From positions 24,411 to 88,410 of the forward strand of contig JAQTVM010000003.1 of the NCBI GenBank assembly GCA_028706745.1: 64,000 nt of DNA, read 5' to 3'. This document shows, one piece after another, positions 49,097 to 56,831 of this stretch. The notes beneath the pieces are model-generated. The model did no database searches, was not told where the DNA came from, and was given only the letters and a program-made list of their open reading frames with translations. This DNA comes from Candidatus Nanoarchaeia archaeon. Its GTDB lineage: Archaea > Nanobdellota > Nanobdellia > SCGC-AAA011-G17 > GW2011-AR17. A program made the position numbers and the translations under genes. Within the stretch, counting starts at the first letter, position 1, and every line of letters begins with the position of its first letter.

Positions 49097-49465
49097 ATGA
49101 GAAACAGGTTTATAAACAAAAAGGAAGATGATGGTAAAATTCATAATAAACTCGATTATTTTCTTATGGGGGTTGCACTTGTAGGAGGCACCACTTTAGG
49201 ACTTAAATGCTTGGGGGTTTTTGATCCTGCAGAGCCAAAGAGGGACAGCAATGCAGTGCCAAGAGAAAACATAATCTATATGGATACTGACAATGACGGC
49301 GATTTGGATTCTGTTGTCAGGTCAAGGGAAGGAGTTATGTTTGAGTTAAAGTATGATGAAAAAGGAAATCCTTATGTTGAAAGAAATCCTTTTGCATTTG
49401 AGGTTGACTTTGAAAGGCCTTATCAAGAGCAGAAGCAGAATGCGCTGAATGCGGGGAGCAGGTAA
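49097..49465 (+). CDS. Membrane-anchored protein with a calcium-loop-like motif
   Basis: 122 residues. A basic N-terminus, one membrane helix (~20-42), then an external domain. It contains DTDNDGDLDSV, the D-x-D-x-D-G-x-x-D pattern of EF-hand/dockerin-like calcium loops. A GAGGAGG ribosome-binding site lies at the end of the previous gene. Fourth gene of the operon; function unknown. Confidence 0.6.
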   Translation: MRNRFINKKEDDGKIHNKLDYFLMGVALVGGTTLGLKCLGVFDPAEPKRDSNAVPRENIIYMDTDNDGDLDSVVRSREGVMFELKYDEKGNPYVERNPFAFEVDFERPYQEQKQNALNAGSR

Positions 49466-49466
49466 A

Positions 49467-50093
49467 GTGGCAAGCTGGGACAAAACGCAGTATATGGAAC
49501 AAAGGCTTGAAGACAAGCTTGAAGGCGGTGTGTACAGGGGAAGAAAAGTAATTTGCAGGGATTCGCCGATAGACGGCGGGGTATATATTGGTGCAGGAGA
49601 AAGGGAAGCGATTGTTGTTGATTCTAAAAAATATAATGAGATAAAAAAGCTTTACAAGAAAGCAAGGGAAAAAGCGCTTGTCGGCGTTGTAACCAAAGAT
49701 GTTGCAAAGGGGCTTGTGCTTAATGCAGTGTATAATACTGTGAAGGAAGCAATGAAATATGACAAAGATGCTGTCAATGGGCTTATTAATATCTGCAACT
49801 CAGGCACTGACGGAAAGATTGCCTTGGATGTTTTCATAAAGAACAAGGTGGGAGTATGCAGGCACATGGCATTGGCTTGCGGAGCGCTTTTAGAATTATT
49901 CAGGAAAGACGGCTACATAAGAGGCAAGGCAAGTATTGACAGGAATACAATAAATGGCGGGCACGCTTGGTGCAGGTACACGAATTCAGGAGGAGAAGTT
50001 TTTATACTTGATGTTGCTCAGGATTACATTGGCAGGCTTGAGAAAGCAGAGAACTGGAATTACAGGAGGCCGGATGAACAGAAAAACGATTGA
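49467..50093 (+). CDS. Transglutaminase-like (papain-fold) cysteine protein
   Basis: 208 residues with a GTG start at 49467; an in-frame ATG at 49449 overlaps the previous gene. A plausible triad is Cys131 in VGVCRHMALACGALLELF, His166 in GGHAWCRY and Asp182 in FILDVAQ, the order and spacing of the transglutaminase-like protease/isopeptidase superfamily. No signal peptide, so it probably acts in the cytoplasm or needs another export route. It overlaps the next gene by 20 nt. It is the only member of the operon with a recognisable enzyme fold. Confidence 0.7.
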   Translation: MASWDKTQYMEQRLEDKLEGGVYRGRKVICRDSPIDGGVYIGAGEREAIVVDSKKYNEIKKLYKKAREKALVGVVTKDVAKGLVLNAVYNTVKEAMKYDKDAVNGLINICNSGTDGKIALDVFIKNKVGVCRHMALACGALLELFRKDGYIRGKASIDRNTINGGHAWCRYTNSGGEVFILDVAQDYIGRLEKAENWNYRRPDEQKND

Positions 50094-50268
50094 GCAAAAG
50101 ATAATCACAGCATTGCCCGGAATGAATGAGAATTCAGTGGATTGCGGGCTGCCTTTCTATGACAAGGGATATATGTTCAAGGCACAGATGAATGAGATTG
50201 CTGAAGGAATAATCACTAAAATATTTGAAATTGTAGAAGATGCGGCTGTTGCTGCATACAGAAAATAA
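50074..50268 (+). CDS. 64-residue small protein, last gene of the six-gene operon
   Basis: Begins MNRKTIEQKIITALPGMNEN inside the end of the transglutaminase-like gene, with an AGGAGG ribosome-binding site. Mostly helical (FKAQMNEIAEGIITKIFEIVED). Its stop directly abuts the convergent gene end at 50269. No family was recognised. Confidence 0.6.
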   Translation: MNRKTIEQKIITALPGMNENSVDCGLPFYDKGYMFKAQMNEIAEGIITKIFEIVEDAAVAAYRK

Positions 50269-50529
50269 TTATTCCGTAAGAAATATTCTGATATATTCTT
50301 TTATCTTCTCAGAATAGGCTATATTTATTGAAATCTGCACGCCATAGCTTGTGTGCTTTTCAAGAAGAATGCCTTCTTTTATCAGTTCTTTAACATTATC
50401 TTTTACTTCGCCTGCCATGTCCTTTGGAAAGCCCTTATGCAGGTTCTCAATAGCCGTGTGGCTTGCCTCTATCTTGCCTGCTCTAAGCAGCTTGTGCAGT
50501 ATCTTCCCTTTTATTTGATTATTGTTCAT
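50269..50529 (-). CDS. Small winged-helix-like protein
   Basis: 86 residues. Helices KGKILHKLLRAGKIEASHTAIENL and KDNVKELIKEGILLEKHTSYG, followed by a strand pair (VQISINI), fit a winged-helix DNA-binding domain of the small archaeal type. The promoter palindrome at 50539-50554 overlaps the expected start site, which fits autoregulation. Divergent from the wHTH gene that follows. Confidence 0.6.
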   Translation of the reverse strand: MNNNQIKGKILHKLLRAGKIEASHTAIENLHKGFPKDMAGEVKDNVKELIKEGILLEKHTSYGVQISINIAYSEKIKEYIRIFLTE

Positions 50530-50538
50530 TTTCTATAT

Positions 50539-50577
50539 GTTCATATTTTTGAACGTTGAAAGGAAAAGTATTTAAAC
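50539..50577 (-). promoter_or_regulatory. Promoter with palindrome for the small winged-helix gene
   Basis: TATA box GTTTAAATAC on the minus strand at 50568-50577, and palindrome GTTCA-N6-TGAAC at 50539-50554 covering the predicted transcription start 25 nt downstream. Confidence 0.55.
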
Positions 50578-50676
50578 ATACGTTCTTTCCTCTTTCTTGT
50601 TAAGCGCACAGCATATGTTCGCATTAATATACTTTGCGTGCGCTTTTGTAAAACTTGCGGACGAGGCGAAAATATC

Positions 50677-51081
50677 ATGGTAAAACCTGAAAAATTTGCG
50701 GAAAAGACTTTCCGAGCGGAGCGAAGGGAAGTTTCGAACAGTAGTGAGAAAAGCATGTTCCTGAAGCTGGTGGGGGATTCCCCGCTGATGAAGGTTACAG
50801 ATTTCCTGATAGAAAACAAAGGCATGGACTTTTGCAAAAAAGACATAGCAGAAGGCGCTGGAATATCAAGGACTTCCCTGTTTTACTGCTGGAATGACTT
50901 GGAAAAGGCAGGCGTGTTAAAACTGACAAGGAAGTTTGGTAAAACTACCCTTTACACACTTGACGCAAAAAATCAGATTGTAAAGAAGATGCTTGAGCTT
51001 GAAATGGCTTTAATAGAAAAATTCATAGATTCAGAATCTGAAAAAAGAGTGTTAAAGCAGATAGCAGTAATAAAACGCTAA
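50677..51081 (+). CDS. Winged-helix transcriptional regulator
   Basis: 134 residues from the ATG at 50677, or 108 from the ATG at 50755. The conserved part begins around MFLKLVGDSPLMKVTDFLIENKG. A winged helix follows (DFCKKDIAEGAGISRTSLFYCWNDLEKAGV) with a C-terminal dimerisation helix. This matches the archaeal ArsR/ Mrr-like small regulators in size. The DNA for residues ~8-25 of the longer form is a repeat-like palindrome (GACTTTCC ... GGGAAGT), so the N-terminal extension may be a repeat insertion. A TATA-like ATTAATATAC at 50623 favours the longer form. The stop overlaps the convergent E1-like gene by 4 nt. Confidence 0.6.
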   Translation: MVKPEKFAEKTFRAERREVSNSSEKSMFLKLVGDSPLMKVTDFLIENKGMDFCKKDIAEGAGISRTSLFYCWNDLEKAGVLKLTRKFGKTTLYTLDAKNQIVKKMLELEMALIEKFIDSESEKRVLKQIAVIKR

Positions 51082-52025
51082 TTACCCACAACCTGGGAAT
51101 ACATCACTTTTGCCTCTTCTTCTGTCTGGGCTTTTATAATAACCCTGTCAGGGAATATTGTCATTGCGCTGAACCTGAAGCAGACGCCTGCGTCCTGAAC
51201 TTTTCCAACCATGCTCAGCTTTCTCTTTAATTCCTCATAATCAAATTTTCCCTTAATCTGGTAAGTGCCTGAACCGCAGAACTTTATAATCTCCTGATTC
51301 TTCCCTTCCAAATACTCATAATTTCCCTTGCAGACAGGACATTTTTTGTCAGCTGAAACCTTAATCTTCTCAAACGCCTGCTTCCATACGTCAATATGAA
51401 CCAAATCTTTTGAAGCTTTCTGCCCTGTGAGAAATTTAATCGCTTCTGTAACCTGGAACGAGCTTATCACAGAAGGCGCTGTATTCAGTATTCCCATTGT
51501 TGCGCAGGTGTCAAGCCCTTCAACCATCTTGAATATGCAGTTAAAGCAAACTTTTGAAGCAGGCAGGAAATTCATAACCATTCCCTTTGTGCCGACAACA
51601 GCAGAGTATATCCACGGCTTCTTGTTCTTCTTGCAATAGTCGTTAATCAAAAACCTTGTAAACAAATTGTCAGTGCAGTCAAGTATCAAGTCAGCTTCAA
51701 GCACGCTTACCTTGTCGCATTCCAAATCAACCGGGTAAGCGTCTGCCTTTACTTCGCTGTTGATTGCGTGTATTGCATCTCTTGCAGCAACTGCCTTCGG
51801 CTTTCCAATGTCCTCTTCAGAAAACAATGACTGCCTTTGCAGATTGGATAATTCAACAACATCCCTGTCAATCAAGACAAGGTGCCCGATGCCTGCCCTT
51901 GCAAGCAGTTCTGCTGATGAGCTTCCTGTGGCGCCTAACCCCACTATCACTACCTTGGAAGCAAGCAGTTTCTTCTGGTTTTCCGCCCCAATCTCCTTAA
52001 GTATTTCCTGTCTTGAGTATCTCAT
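51078..52025 (-). CDS. E1-like ThiF/MoeB-family adenylyltransferase
   Basis: 315 residues. Nucleotide site GLGATG at 29-34; conserved LIDRDVVELSNLQRQSLF; the candidate catalytic Cys region LDTCATMGILNTAPSV; and a structural zinc site from two C-x-x-C pairs (CFNC, CPVC). It would adenylate the C-terminus of a ubiquitin-like sulfur carrier, in thiamine or molybdopterin synthesis or in protein conjugation (SAMP). The ~80-residue C-terminal extension after the zinc site is unusual for ThiF/MoeB and could bind the carrier. TATA box CTTTATATCT lies ~25 nt upstream. Confidence 0.85.
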   Translation of the reverse strand: MRYSRQEILKEIGAENQKKLLASKVVIVGLGATGSSSAELLARAGIGHLVLIDRDVVELSNLQRQSLFSEEDIGKPKAVAARDAIHAINSEVKADAYPVDLECDKVSVLEADLILDCTDNLFTRFLINDYCKKNKKPWIYSAVVGTKGMVMNFLPASKVCFNCIFKMVEGLDTCATMGILNTAPSVISSFQVTEAIKFLTGQKASKDLVHIDVWKQAFEKIKVSADKKCPVCKGNYEYLEGKNQEIIKFCGSGTYQIKGKFDYEELKRKLSMVGKVQDAGVCFRFSAMTIFPDRVIIKAQTEEEAKVMYSQVVGN

Positions 52026-52132
52026 TCCAGATTATCTATGATTAAGTAAGATATAAAGCTTATCACTCATACTCCCTCATACTTCCTTGACAAACCAAAA
52101 ATCTATTTAAACAGAGCCGTCATAGATATGAT

Positions 52133-54058
52133 ATGCTAATCTCGGTGCTTTTGGACACAATAAAAAAGAACAATCCCAAGGCAGACACTGCTTTAATCAA
52201 AAGAGCATATGAGTTTGCGGAAAAGCACCACGCAGGACAGCTTAGGGATTCAGGCGAGCCTTACATACAGCATCCCCTGCATGTGGCATACATTCTGGCA
52301 GAACTTAACCTTGACGAGGCGTCAATTGCGGCTGCATTGCTTCATGACATTGTTGAGGACACAAAAGTCCCTCTTTCAGAAATCAAGAAGCAGTTCGGGG
52401 ATGAAATAGCGGGTATTGTGGACGGAGTTACAAAGCTGACAAACATGCAGATACCTGACGGAGAGCAGAGGAGCGCTGAAAATATACGAAAAGTGATAAT
52501 GGCGAGCGCAAGGGACATAAGGGTAATCTTCGTGAAGCTTGCTGACAAGCTGCATAACATGAGGACTCTTTCCTCGTTAAGGGAAGAAAGAAGAAAGAGG
52601 TTTGCAAAGGAGGCAATGGATGTTTATGCCCCAATTGCATACAAGCTGGGGCTTCACAGCATAAAGACAGAAATGGAAGACCTGGCATTTGAGCAGATTG
52701 AGCCGATGGTTTTCAGGGACTTGAAGGAAAGGCTTAACAAGAGCATGAGGCAGAGGGAGAAGGAGACAGACAGGATAAAAGGAATTCTCAAGAAAGAGCT
52801 TGAAAAAAACAAGGTTGATTACGTAAATGTTTTTGGAAGGCCAAAACACATGCACAGCATTTACAAGAAAATGAAAAAGAAAGGGTGCTGCTTTGAGAAC
52901 ATTTATGACCAGATTGCATTGAGAATTATTGTCAAAACAGTAAAGCAGTGCTATGAAGTGATGGGGATTGTGCATAACCTGTGGAAGCCGATACCTGAGG
53001 AGTTTGATGATTACATTGCAATGCCGAAGCCGAACATGTACCAGTCCCTTCATACTGCTGTTATGACAGAGGGGCAGCCTGTTGAAATACAGATAAGGAC
53101 AGAAGAGATGGACAGGATTGCAGAAGGGGGCATTGCGGCTCACTGGAAGTATAAGGGAGTGCAGGGAGACATAAAATTTGACAGCAAGCTGGACTGGCTA
53201 AAGCAGATTCTCCAGTGGCAGAAAGGGATGAGGGATTCAAAGGAGTTCATGGAAATGCTGCACGTTGATTTTTTTGAGGATGAGCTTTATGCATTCACTC
53301 CAAAAGGGGATGTCATCTCGCTTCCAAAAGGCTCGTGCATTGTTGATTTTGCATATGCAGTGCATTCAAATGTGGGGGACAGGTGCGTTGGAGGAAAAGT
53401 CAATGGCAAGTTTGTTCCTTTAAGGACAGAATTAAAGAACGGCGACCAGGTTGAGATTTTAACTTCAAATGCGCAGAAGCCGTCAAGGGAATGGCTGAAG
53501 TTTGTTGTGACATCAAAGGCAAGGACAAAAATAAGGCAGAAGGTGCAGGAGACAGGCAATATACCTGCAAAAGCCCCTGCGCATTTTGTTGAGCAGAAGA
53601 GGGAGCTTGAGGAATGCATAGTCAGCATTGAAGGCGTATGCATACCAAAGCTCAAGATTGCAAAGTGCTGCCGCCCGCTGCCGGGAGACCCAATTGAGGC
53701 AATTGTAACAAAAACAGGCAAGACAATGGTTCATAAAGCAGGATGCCATAACCTTAAAAAATATGCAAAGTCAAAAAAATCAAGGAAAAAAGCATCATGG
53801 ATAGATGTCAGCGGCGCAGTTGTTGAGATAAAGGTTGAGGCGCATAACAGGACAGGGCTTTTTGCTGAAATCCTAAACTCGCTGGTTTCAATACAGACGC
53901 AGATAAAGTCAGCAGGCGCAAAGCCGATTCACAATGGTTTGGTTGAGTGCAGCTTTACAATAGAATCCAAGGGGCTGCAGCACCTGCAGGACGTTGTAAA
54001 AAGAATCAAAAGAATAAAAGACATAAAGCAGGTTTACATAGGGGAAATTGAGAGATAA
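52133..54058 (+). CDS. rel: Full-length RelA/SpoT homologue ((p)ppGpp hydrolase/synthetase)
   Basis: 641 residues with the complete bacterial long-RSH layout. HD hydrolase domain: R38, H47, H71-D72, E75-D76 and D138 all present. Synthetase domain: GRPKH at 235-239, D259, Y303-QSLHT and E318-IQ. TGS domain (DELYAFTPKGDVISLP), conserved-Cys zinc domain (KIAKCCRPLPGDPIE ... AGC) and C-terminal ACT domain follow. The synthetase loop reads EFDD (290-293), the RelA-type EXDD motif, rather than the RXKD found in bifunctional Rel/SpoT, yet the hydrolase site looks intact. Long RSH enzymes are typical of bacteria and plastids; acquisition by transfer is likely. TATA box CTATTTAAAC gives a leaderless mRNA. 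Confidence 0.95.
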   Translation: MLISVLLDTIKKNNPKADTALIKRAYEFAEKHHAGQLRDSGEPYIQHPLHVAYILAELNLDEASIAAALLHDIVEDTKVPLSEIKKQFGDEIAGIVDGVTKLTNMQIPDGEQRSAENIRKVIMASARDIRVIFVKLADKLHNMRTLSSLREERRKRFAKEAMDVYAPIAYKLGLHSIKTEMEDLAFEQIEPMVFRDLKERLNKSMRQREKETDRIKGILKKELEKNKVDYVNVFGRPKHMHSIYKKMKKKGCCFENIYDQIALRIIVKTVKQCYEVMGIVHNLWKPIPEEFDDYIAMPKPNMYQSLHTAVMTEGQPVEIQIRTEEMDRIAEGGIAAHWKYKGVQGDIKFDSKLDWLKQILQWQKGMRDSKEFMEMLHVDFFEDELYAFTPKGDVISLPKGSCIVDFAYAVHSNVGDRCVGGKVNGKFVPLRTELKNGDQVEILTSNAQKPSREWLKFVVTSKARTKIRQKVQETGNIPAKAPAHFVEQKRELEECIVSIEGVCIPKLKIAKCCRPLPGDPIEAIVTKTGKTMVHKAGCHNLKKYAKSKKSRKKASWIDVSGAVVEIKVEAHNRTGLFAEILNSLVSIQTQIKSAGAKPIHNGLVECSFTIESKGLQHLQDVVKRIKRIKDIKQVYIGEIER

Positions 54059-54059
54059 A

Positions 54060-54869
54060 TTAATTCAATGCCTCGCACTGTTCTCTTAGCTCGCACTTGG
54101 TGCACTTTGCCTTATTAGACTCTTTTTCAGGCGGAACAGCAGAACTTACCAAAACCTTTACCTTTGAAACAAGCTCCCTTACTTCATTCTCAATAAATGG
54201 ATTCAACACAACCTGCCTTCTTTCTCCAATGTCAAGGTATTCAACATACCCCTCATTCACATTAGGGTATTTTTCCTTCAAAAGAAGTATGTAAGCAGCC
54301 AGCTGAATCCGGTGATTGTCCCACAATCCTTCTTTTGGCGCCTTGCCTGTCTTCATTTCCAAAGGAATAAGGCAGTCTTCCGAGTGCTTTTCAACCCTGT
54401 CTATCCTGCCTCTTAACCCTAAAGCAAATGAGGCAACTGAAACTTCTGAAACATACTTTGGAGCGAGCCTTTCCCAAAGCTCTTTTCCAATCACATTGTG
54501 CTTTTGCATGAATTCATGTACATTCCTTGCCCTTAATTTCGCCTCTTCAAGCAAAACAGGCCACACTTCCGCCATTGCATTCTCTTTCTTATGCTTTAGT
54601 CTTTCGAGTTCAATATTGCTCTTGTCAAGTATCGCGGAAAGCGCCTTGTTGTAGTTTGCCCTGTAATGAATTTCAATATCCTCCAAAACAGGGCTTTCTA
54701 TAGCCTCGACAATCTCTTTCTCATTGTTATTTACGTGTTCAATTACAGCGTGCATTATTGTGCCTGAGACCGCCTCTTTCCGCTTCTGCCCGTAGATTCT
54801 TAGAACATTGTTCATATACACCTTGCGGGCGCAGTACAAGTATCCTGTGAGGGTGCTTACGCTTATCAT
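54060..54869 (-). CDS. Cas4/Dna2-like PD-(D/E)xK nuclease with Fe-S cluster
   Basis: 269 residues from the ATG at 54869 (MISVSTLTGYLYCARK); the TATA box at 54894-54901 fits this start better than the ATG at 54890. Cas4/RecB-like core: GLRGRIDRVE and IPLEMKTG (the D ... E-x-K catalytic residues). Four Cys for a 4Fe-4S cluster: one in YLYCARK and three in KCTKCELREQC at the end. Cas4 proteins trim DNA ends for CRISPR spacer capture, but stand-alone relatives act in repair. No cas gene or CRISPR array is in the window, so a repair role is more likely. Confidence 0.85.
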   Translation of the reverse strand: MISVSTLTGYLYCARKVYMNNVLRIYGQKRKEAVSGTIMHAVIEHVNNNEKEIVEAIESPVLEDIEIHYRANYNKALSAILDKSNIELERLKHKKENAMAEVWPVLLEEAKLRARNVHEFMQKHNVIGKELWERLAPKYVSEVSVASFALGLRGRIDRVEKHSEDCLIPLEMKTGKAPKEGLWDNHRIQLAAYILLLKEKYPNVNEGYVEYLDIGERRQVVLNPFIENEVRELVSKVKVLVSSAVPPEKESNKAKCTKCELREQCEALN

Positions 54870-54893
54870 TGGAGAGAAAGAATAAGGCATTGC

Positions 54894-54901
54894 TTATAAA
54901 G
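54894..54901 (-). promoter_or_regulatory. TATA box of the Cas4-like gene
   Basis: TTTATAAG on the minus strand, 25 nt before the ATG at 54869. This decides the start, because the earlier ATG at 54890 would be too close to the box to be on the mRNA. Confidence 0.55.
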
Positions 54902-54910
54902 CCTTTGCGT

Positions 54911-54998
54911 GCATGGCAAGTGGCAAGTGGTATGTGTGGCATGTAGCGGGTGGATGGCGGCTGCGTTCTACCTGCTGCCTGCTAAAAACTGCCTACCA
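54911..54998. repeat. Two opposed heptamer-repeat tracts
   Basis: Plus-oriented units TGGCAAG, TGGCAAG, TGGTATG, then TGGCATG, TAGCGGG, TGGATGG, CGGCTGC up to 54964. From ~54966 to 54998 the same kind of unit runs on the minus strand (TAGGCAG, TAGCAGG, CAGCAGG, TAGAACG). The first 24 nt recur exactly, inverted, at 14449-14472. Confidence 0.75.
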
Positions 54999-55002
54999 AT
55001 AA

Positions 55003-55010
55003 ATATATAA
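55003..55010 (+). promoter_or_regulatory. TATA box of the 366-residue membrane-protein gene
   Basis: ATATATAA, 25 nt before the ATG at 55035. It is too close to the earlier in-frame ATG at 55017, so 55035 is the likely start. Confidence 0.55.
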
Positions 55011-55034
55011 AACAAGATGGCTTTTAATCAGTAT

Positions 55035-56132
55035 ATGAAAAGAGTCGTGTTTGCACTTATTTTAATGGCTATTCTTGCAATCTCCGCTATTGCGCAGGAT
55101 GAGTATGAGGAATTGCCGCAGAATGTTGTTGTGCCTGATACAGTGCAGAACAGCCTTTCCATAGAATTCCACGCTGTTTCAGGGGATGACAGGGTAACAT
55201 TGAACCTGCCTGATTATTTTGGGAGAAAGGCGGATTTTGTGGCTGCTCCGTCTGAGCACGTAAATGTGCAGATAGATGCAAACGGCGTTGCAACACTTTC
55301 TTCAAAAGACCCTGCTTGGCGGGGAATTGAAGAGGTTATTTTTGCAGTTTCCAAGGAATATCTTGTGGAAAAAAAGGAGGAAGTAAAGCGCCCTTACACG
55401 CTAAGGAATCTCAGCGCAATTACTTCAAAGGACAAGATTGCATTGATATCAGACGCGTTTACGCAGGAGCAGTATGACACAATAGTCGGCAGCCTTTCTG
55501 CAGAGCAGGTGGTAATTGCCTCAACTTTAACTGATGACGCACTGGAGCTTGACTTAAACAAGGAAATTACGCTTAGCTTTTCAAATGACGAGAAAAGCAT
55601 TTTGCCGAAAGTGCAGATGGATTTTCACGCAAAGGATGAAAATATAACCCTTGCAAGCTACAGCGAGCCTTCTGACACAATGTTCCTTGCCCTGCTTATA
55701 ATCGGCGTCGGAACAATACTCATACTGGGATTCTACCTGAAATACATGTTCACGGGGCCGTTAAAGACAGCCATGTTTGCGCCAAAGAAAAAAATAACAG
55801 CTACTTCAAGGGCTTCGCAGTACAAGGGAGATACGGCATCAAAGCTAAAGGACATACGCAGGAGGCTTGGAAAAGAAAATCCTGCAAAGCTTTACAAGGA
55901 AACACTTATGGCAATGAACTCGTTCATAACAAAATCATTCAGGGTTTCAGGGGCGAATATTGAGCAGGCTGACAAGAAGCTGGACAATTACGGCATAACA
56001 GGCAGCCTGAAATCAGACATAATCTCATACATCACAGAATACAGGGAGGCGGCTTACAAGGCTTCTGAAATAAAGAAAGAAGACGCTGAAAAATTAATAA
56101 GGTTTGCAGAGTCAATATTAAACAGGTTATAG
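55035..56132 (+). CDS. Single-span membrane protein with external and cytoplasmic domains
   Basis: 365 residues from the ATG at 55035, giving a compact signal peptide (MKRVVFALILMAILAISAIA). An external beta-rich domain (~25-215) is followed by one transmembrane helix (MFLALLIIGVGTILILGFYL). A cytoplasmic helical domain of ~120 residues ends the protein and includes YKETLMAMNSFITKSFRVSG. The arrangement suggests signal or force transfer across the membrane. No family was recognised. It is followed 12 nt later by the next gene. Confidence 0.65.
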   Translation: MKRVVFALILMAILAISAIAQDEYEELPQNVVVPDTVQNSLSIEFHAVSGDDRVTLNLPDYFGRKADFVAAPSEHVNVQIDANGVATLSSKDPAWRGIEEVIFAVSKEYLVEKKEEVKRPYTLRNLSAITSKDKIALISDAFTQEQYDTIVGSLSAEQVVIASTLTDDALELDLNKEITLSFSNDEKSILPKVQMDFHAKDENITLASYSEPSDTMFLALLIIGVGTILILGFYLKYMFTGPLKTAMFAPKKKITATSRASQYKGDTASKLKDIRRRLGKENPAKLYKETLMAMNSFITKSFRVSGANIEQADKKLDNYGITGSLKSDIISYITEYREAAYKASEIKKEDAEKLIRFAESILNRL

Positions 56133-56144
56133 GGGGAATGAAAA

Positions 56145-56831
56145 ATGAATTTTTTGAAAAACATGCTTACAGGCAAGACAGGCGCTGATTGCCACTCAAA
56201 ATTTGTCAGGTACGGCAAGGGCGAATATGAAAGGCTTTTGTTTGAGATTGCAAAAGGCAAGAACAGCTTTAAAGTGAAATCAAGCTTTGACTTTGCAAAT
56301 GATTTTGTCGGAATTATTGCAGATAACATAAAAGACACTGCTTCTGTTTCAGGTAAGATAATCGCGCCTTATGATTTCAAGGAAGAAATTGAGGCAATCT
56401 GCAATGTGCCTGCATATTCAAAAAGAGGAAAGCTTTTTACTGCTGAAATATCGGCGGAGCTTTCGCCTGAGCAGTTAAGAAAAATCTATGATAAATTCTG
56501 CCAGAATTTTCTTCTTTTGAACATAAAATCACCTGGATTCAGCCTTAAGGTTGCAAAGAGCCTGCCAAAGCCGGGAGGCTCTGTTAAGCATGACTTCTGT
56601 ACTGCTGTAATGCCATTAAATCTTATTGACGAATTTGCCTGGGATGTAAAACATGAGTTTTCAAAGCTGATTATAAAACACGTGCTTAACATTACAGACA
56701 TTGTAATTCCGCCTGAGCTGAGAAATGACCCTGCAAAGGCAAGGCTTGAGGCAAAAAGAAAAGGAAAGATTGCAAGAATAATTGAAATTGACGGCAAGGA
56801 AACAAGAAAAGAAACAGAATTTATTGCCTAG
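56145..56831 (+). CDS. 228-residue cytoplasmic protein, unknown
   Basis: No signal or membrane span. N-terminal MNFLKNMLTGKTGADCHSKFVRYGKGEYERLLFEI, then alpha/beta content, ending in a basic region (RLEAKRKGKIARIIEIDGKE). The GEYERL and DFANDFVG-type blocks look conserved, but I cannot name the family. Ribosome-binding site AGGGGGA lies upstream, second gene of the operon with the preceding membrane protein. Its end overlaps the histone gene end by 11 nt (convergent). Confidence 0.65.
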   Translation: MNFLKNMLTGKTGADCHSKFVRYGKGEYERLLFEIAKGKNSFKVKSSFDFANDFVGIIADNIKDTASVSGKIIAPYDFKEEIEAICNVPAYSKRGKLFTAEISAELSPEQLRKIYDKFCQNFLLLNIKSPGFSLKVAKSLPKPGGSVKHDFCTAVMPLNLIDEFAWDVKHEFSKLIIKHVLNITDIVIPPELRNDPAKARLEAKRKGKIARIIEIDGKETRKETEFIA

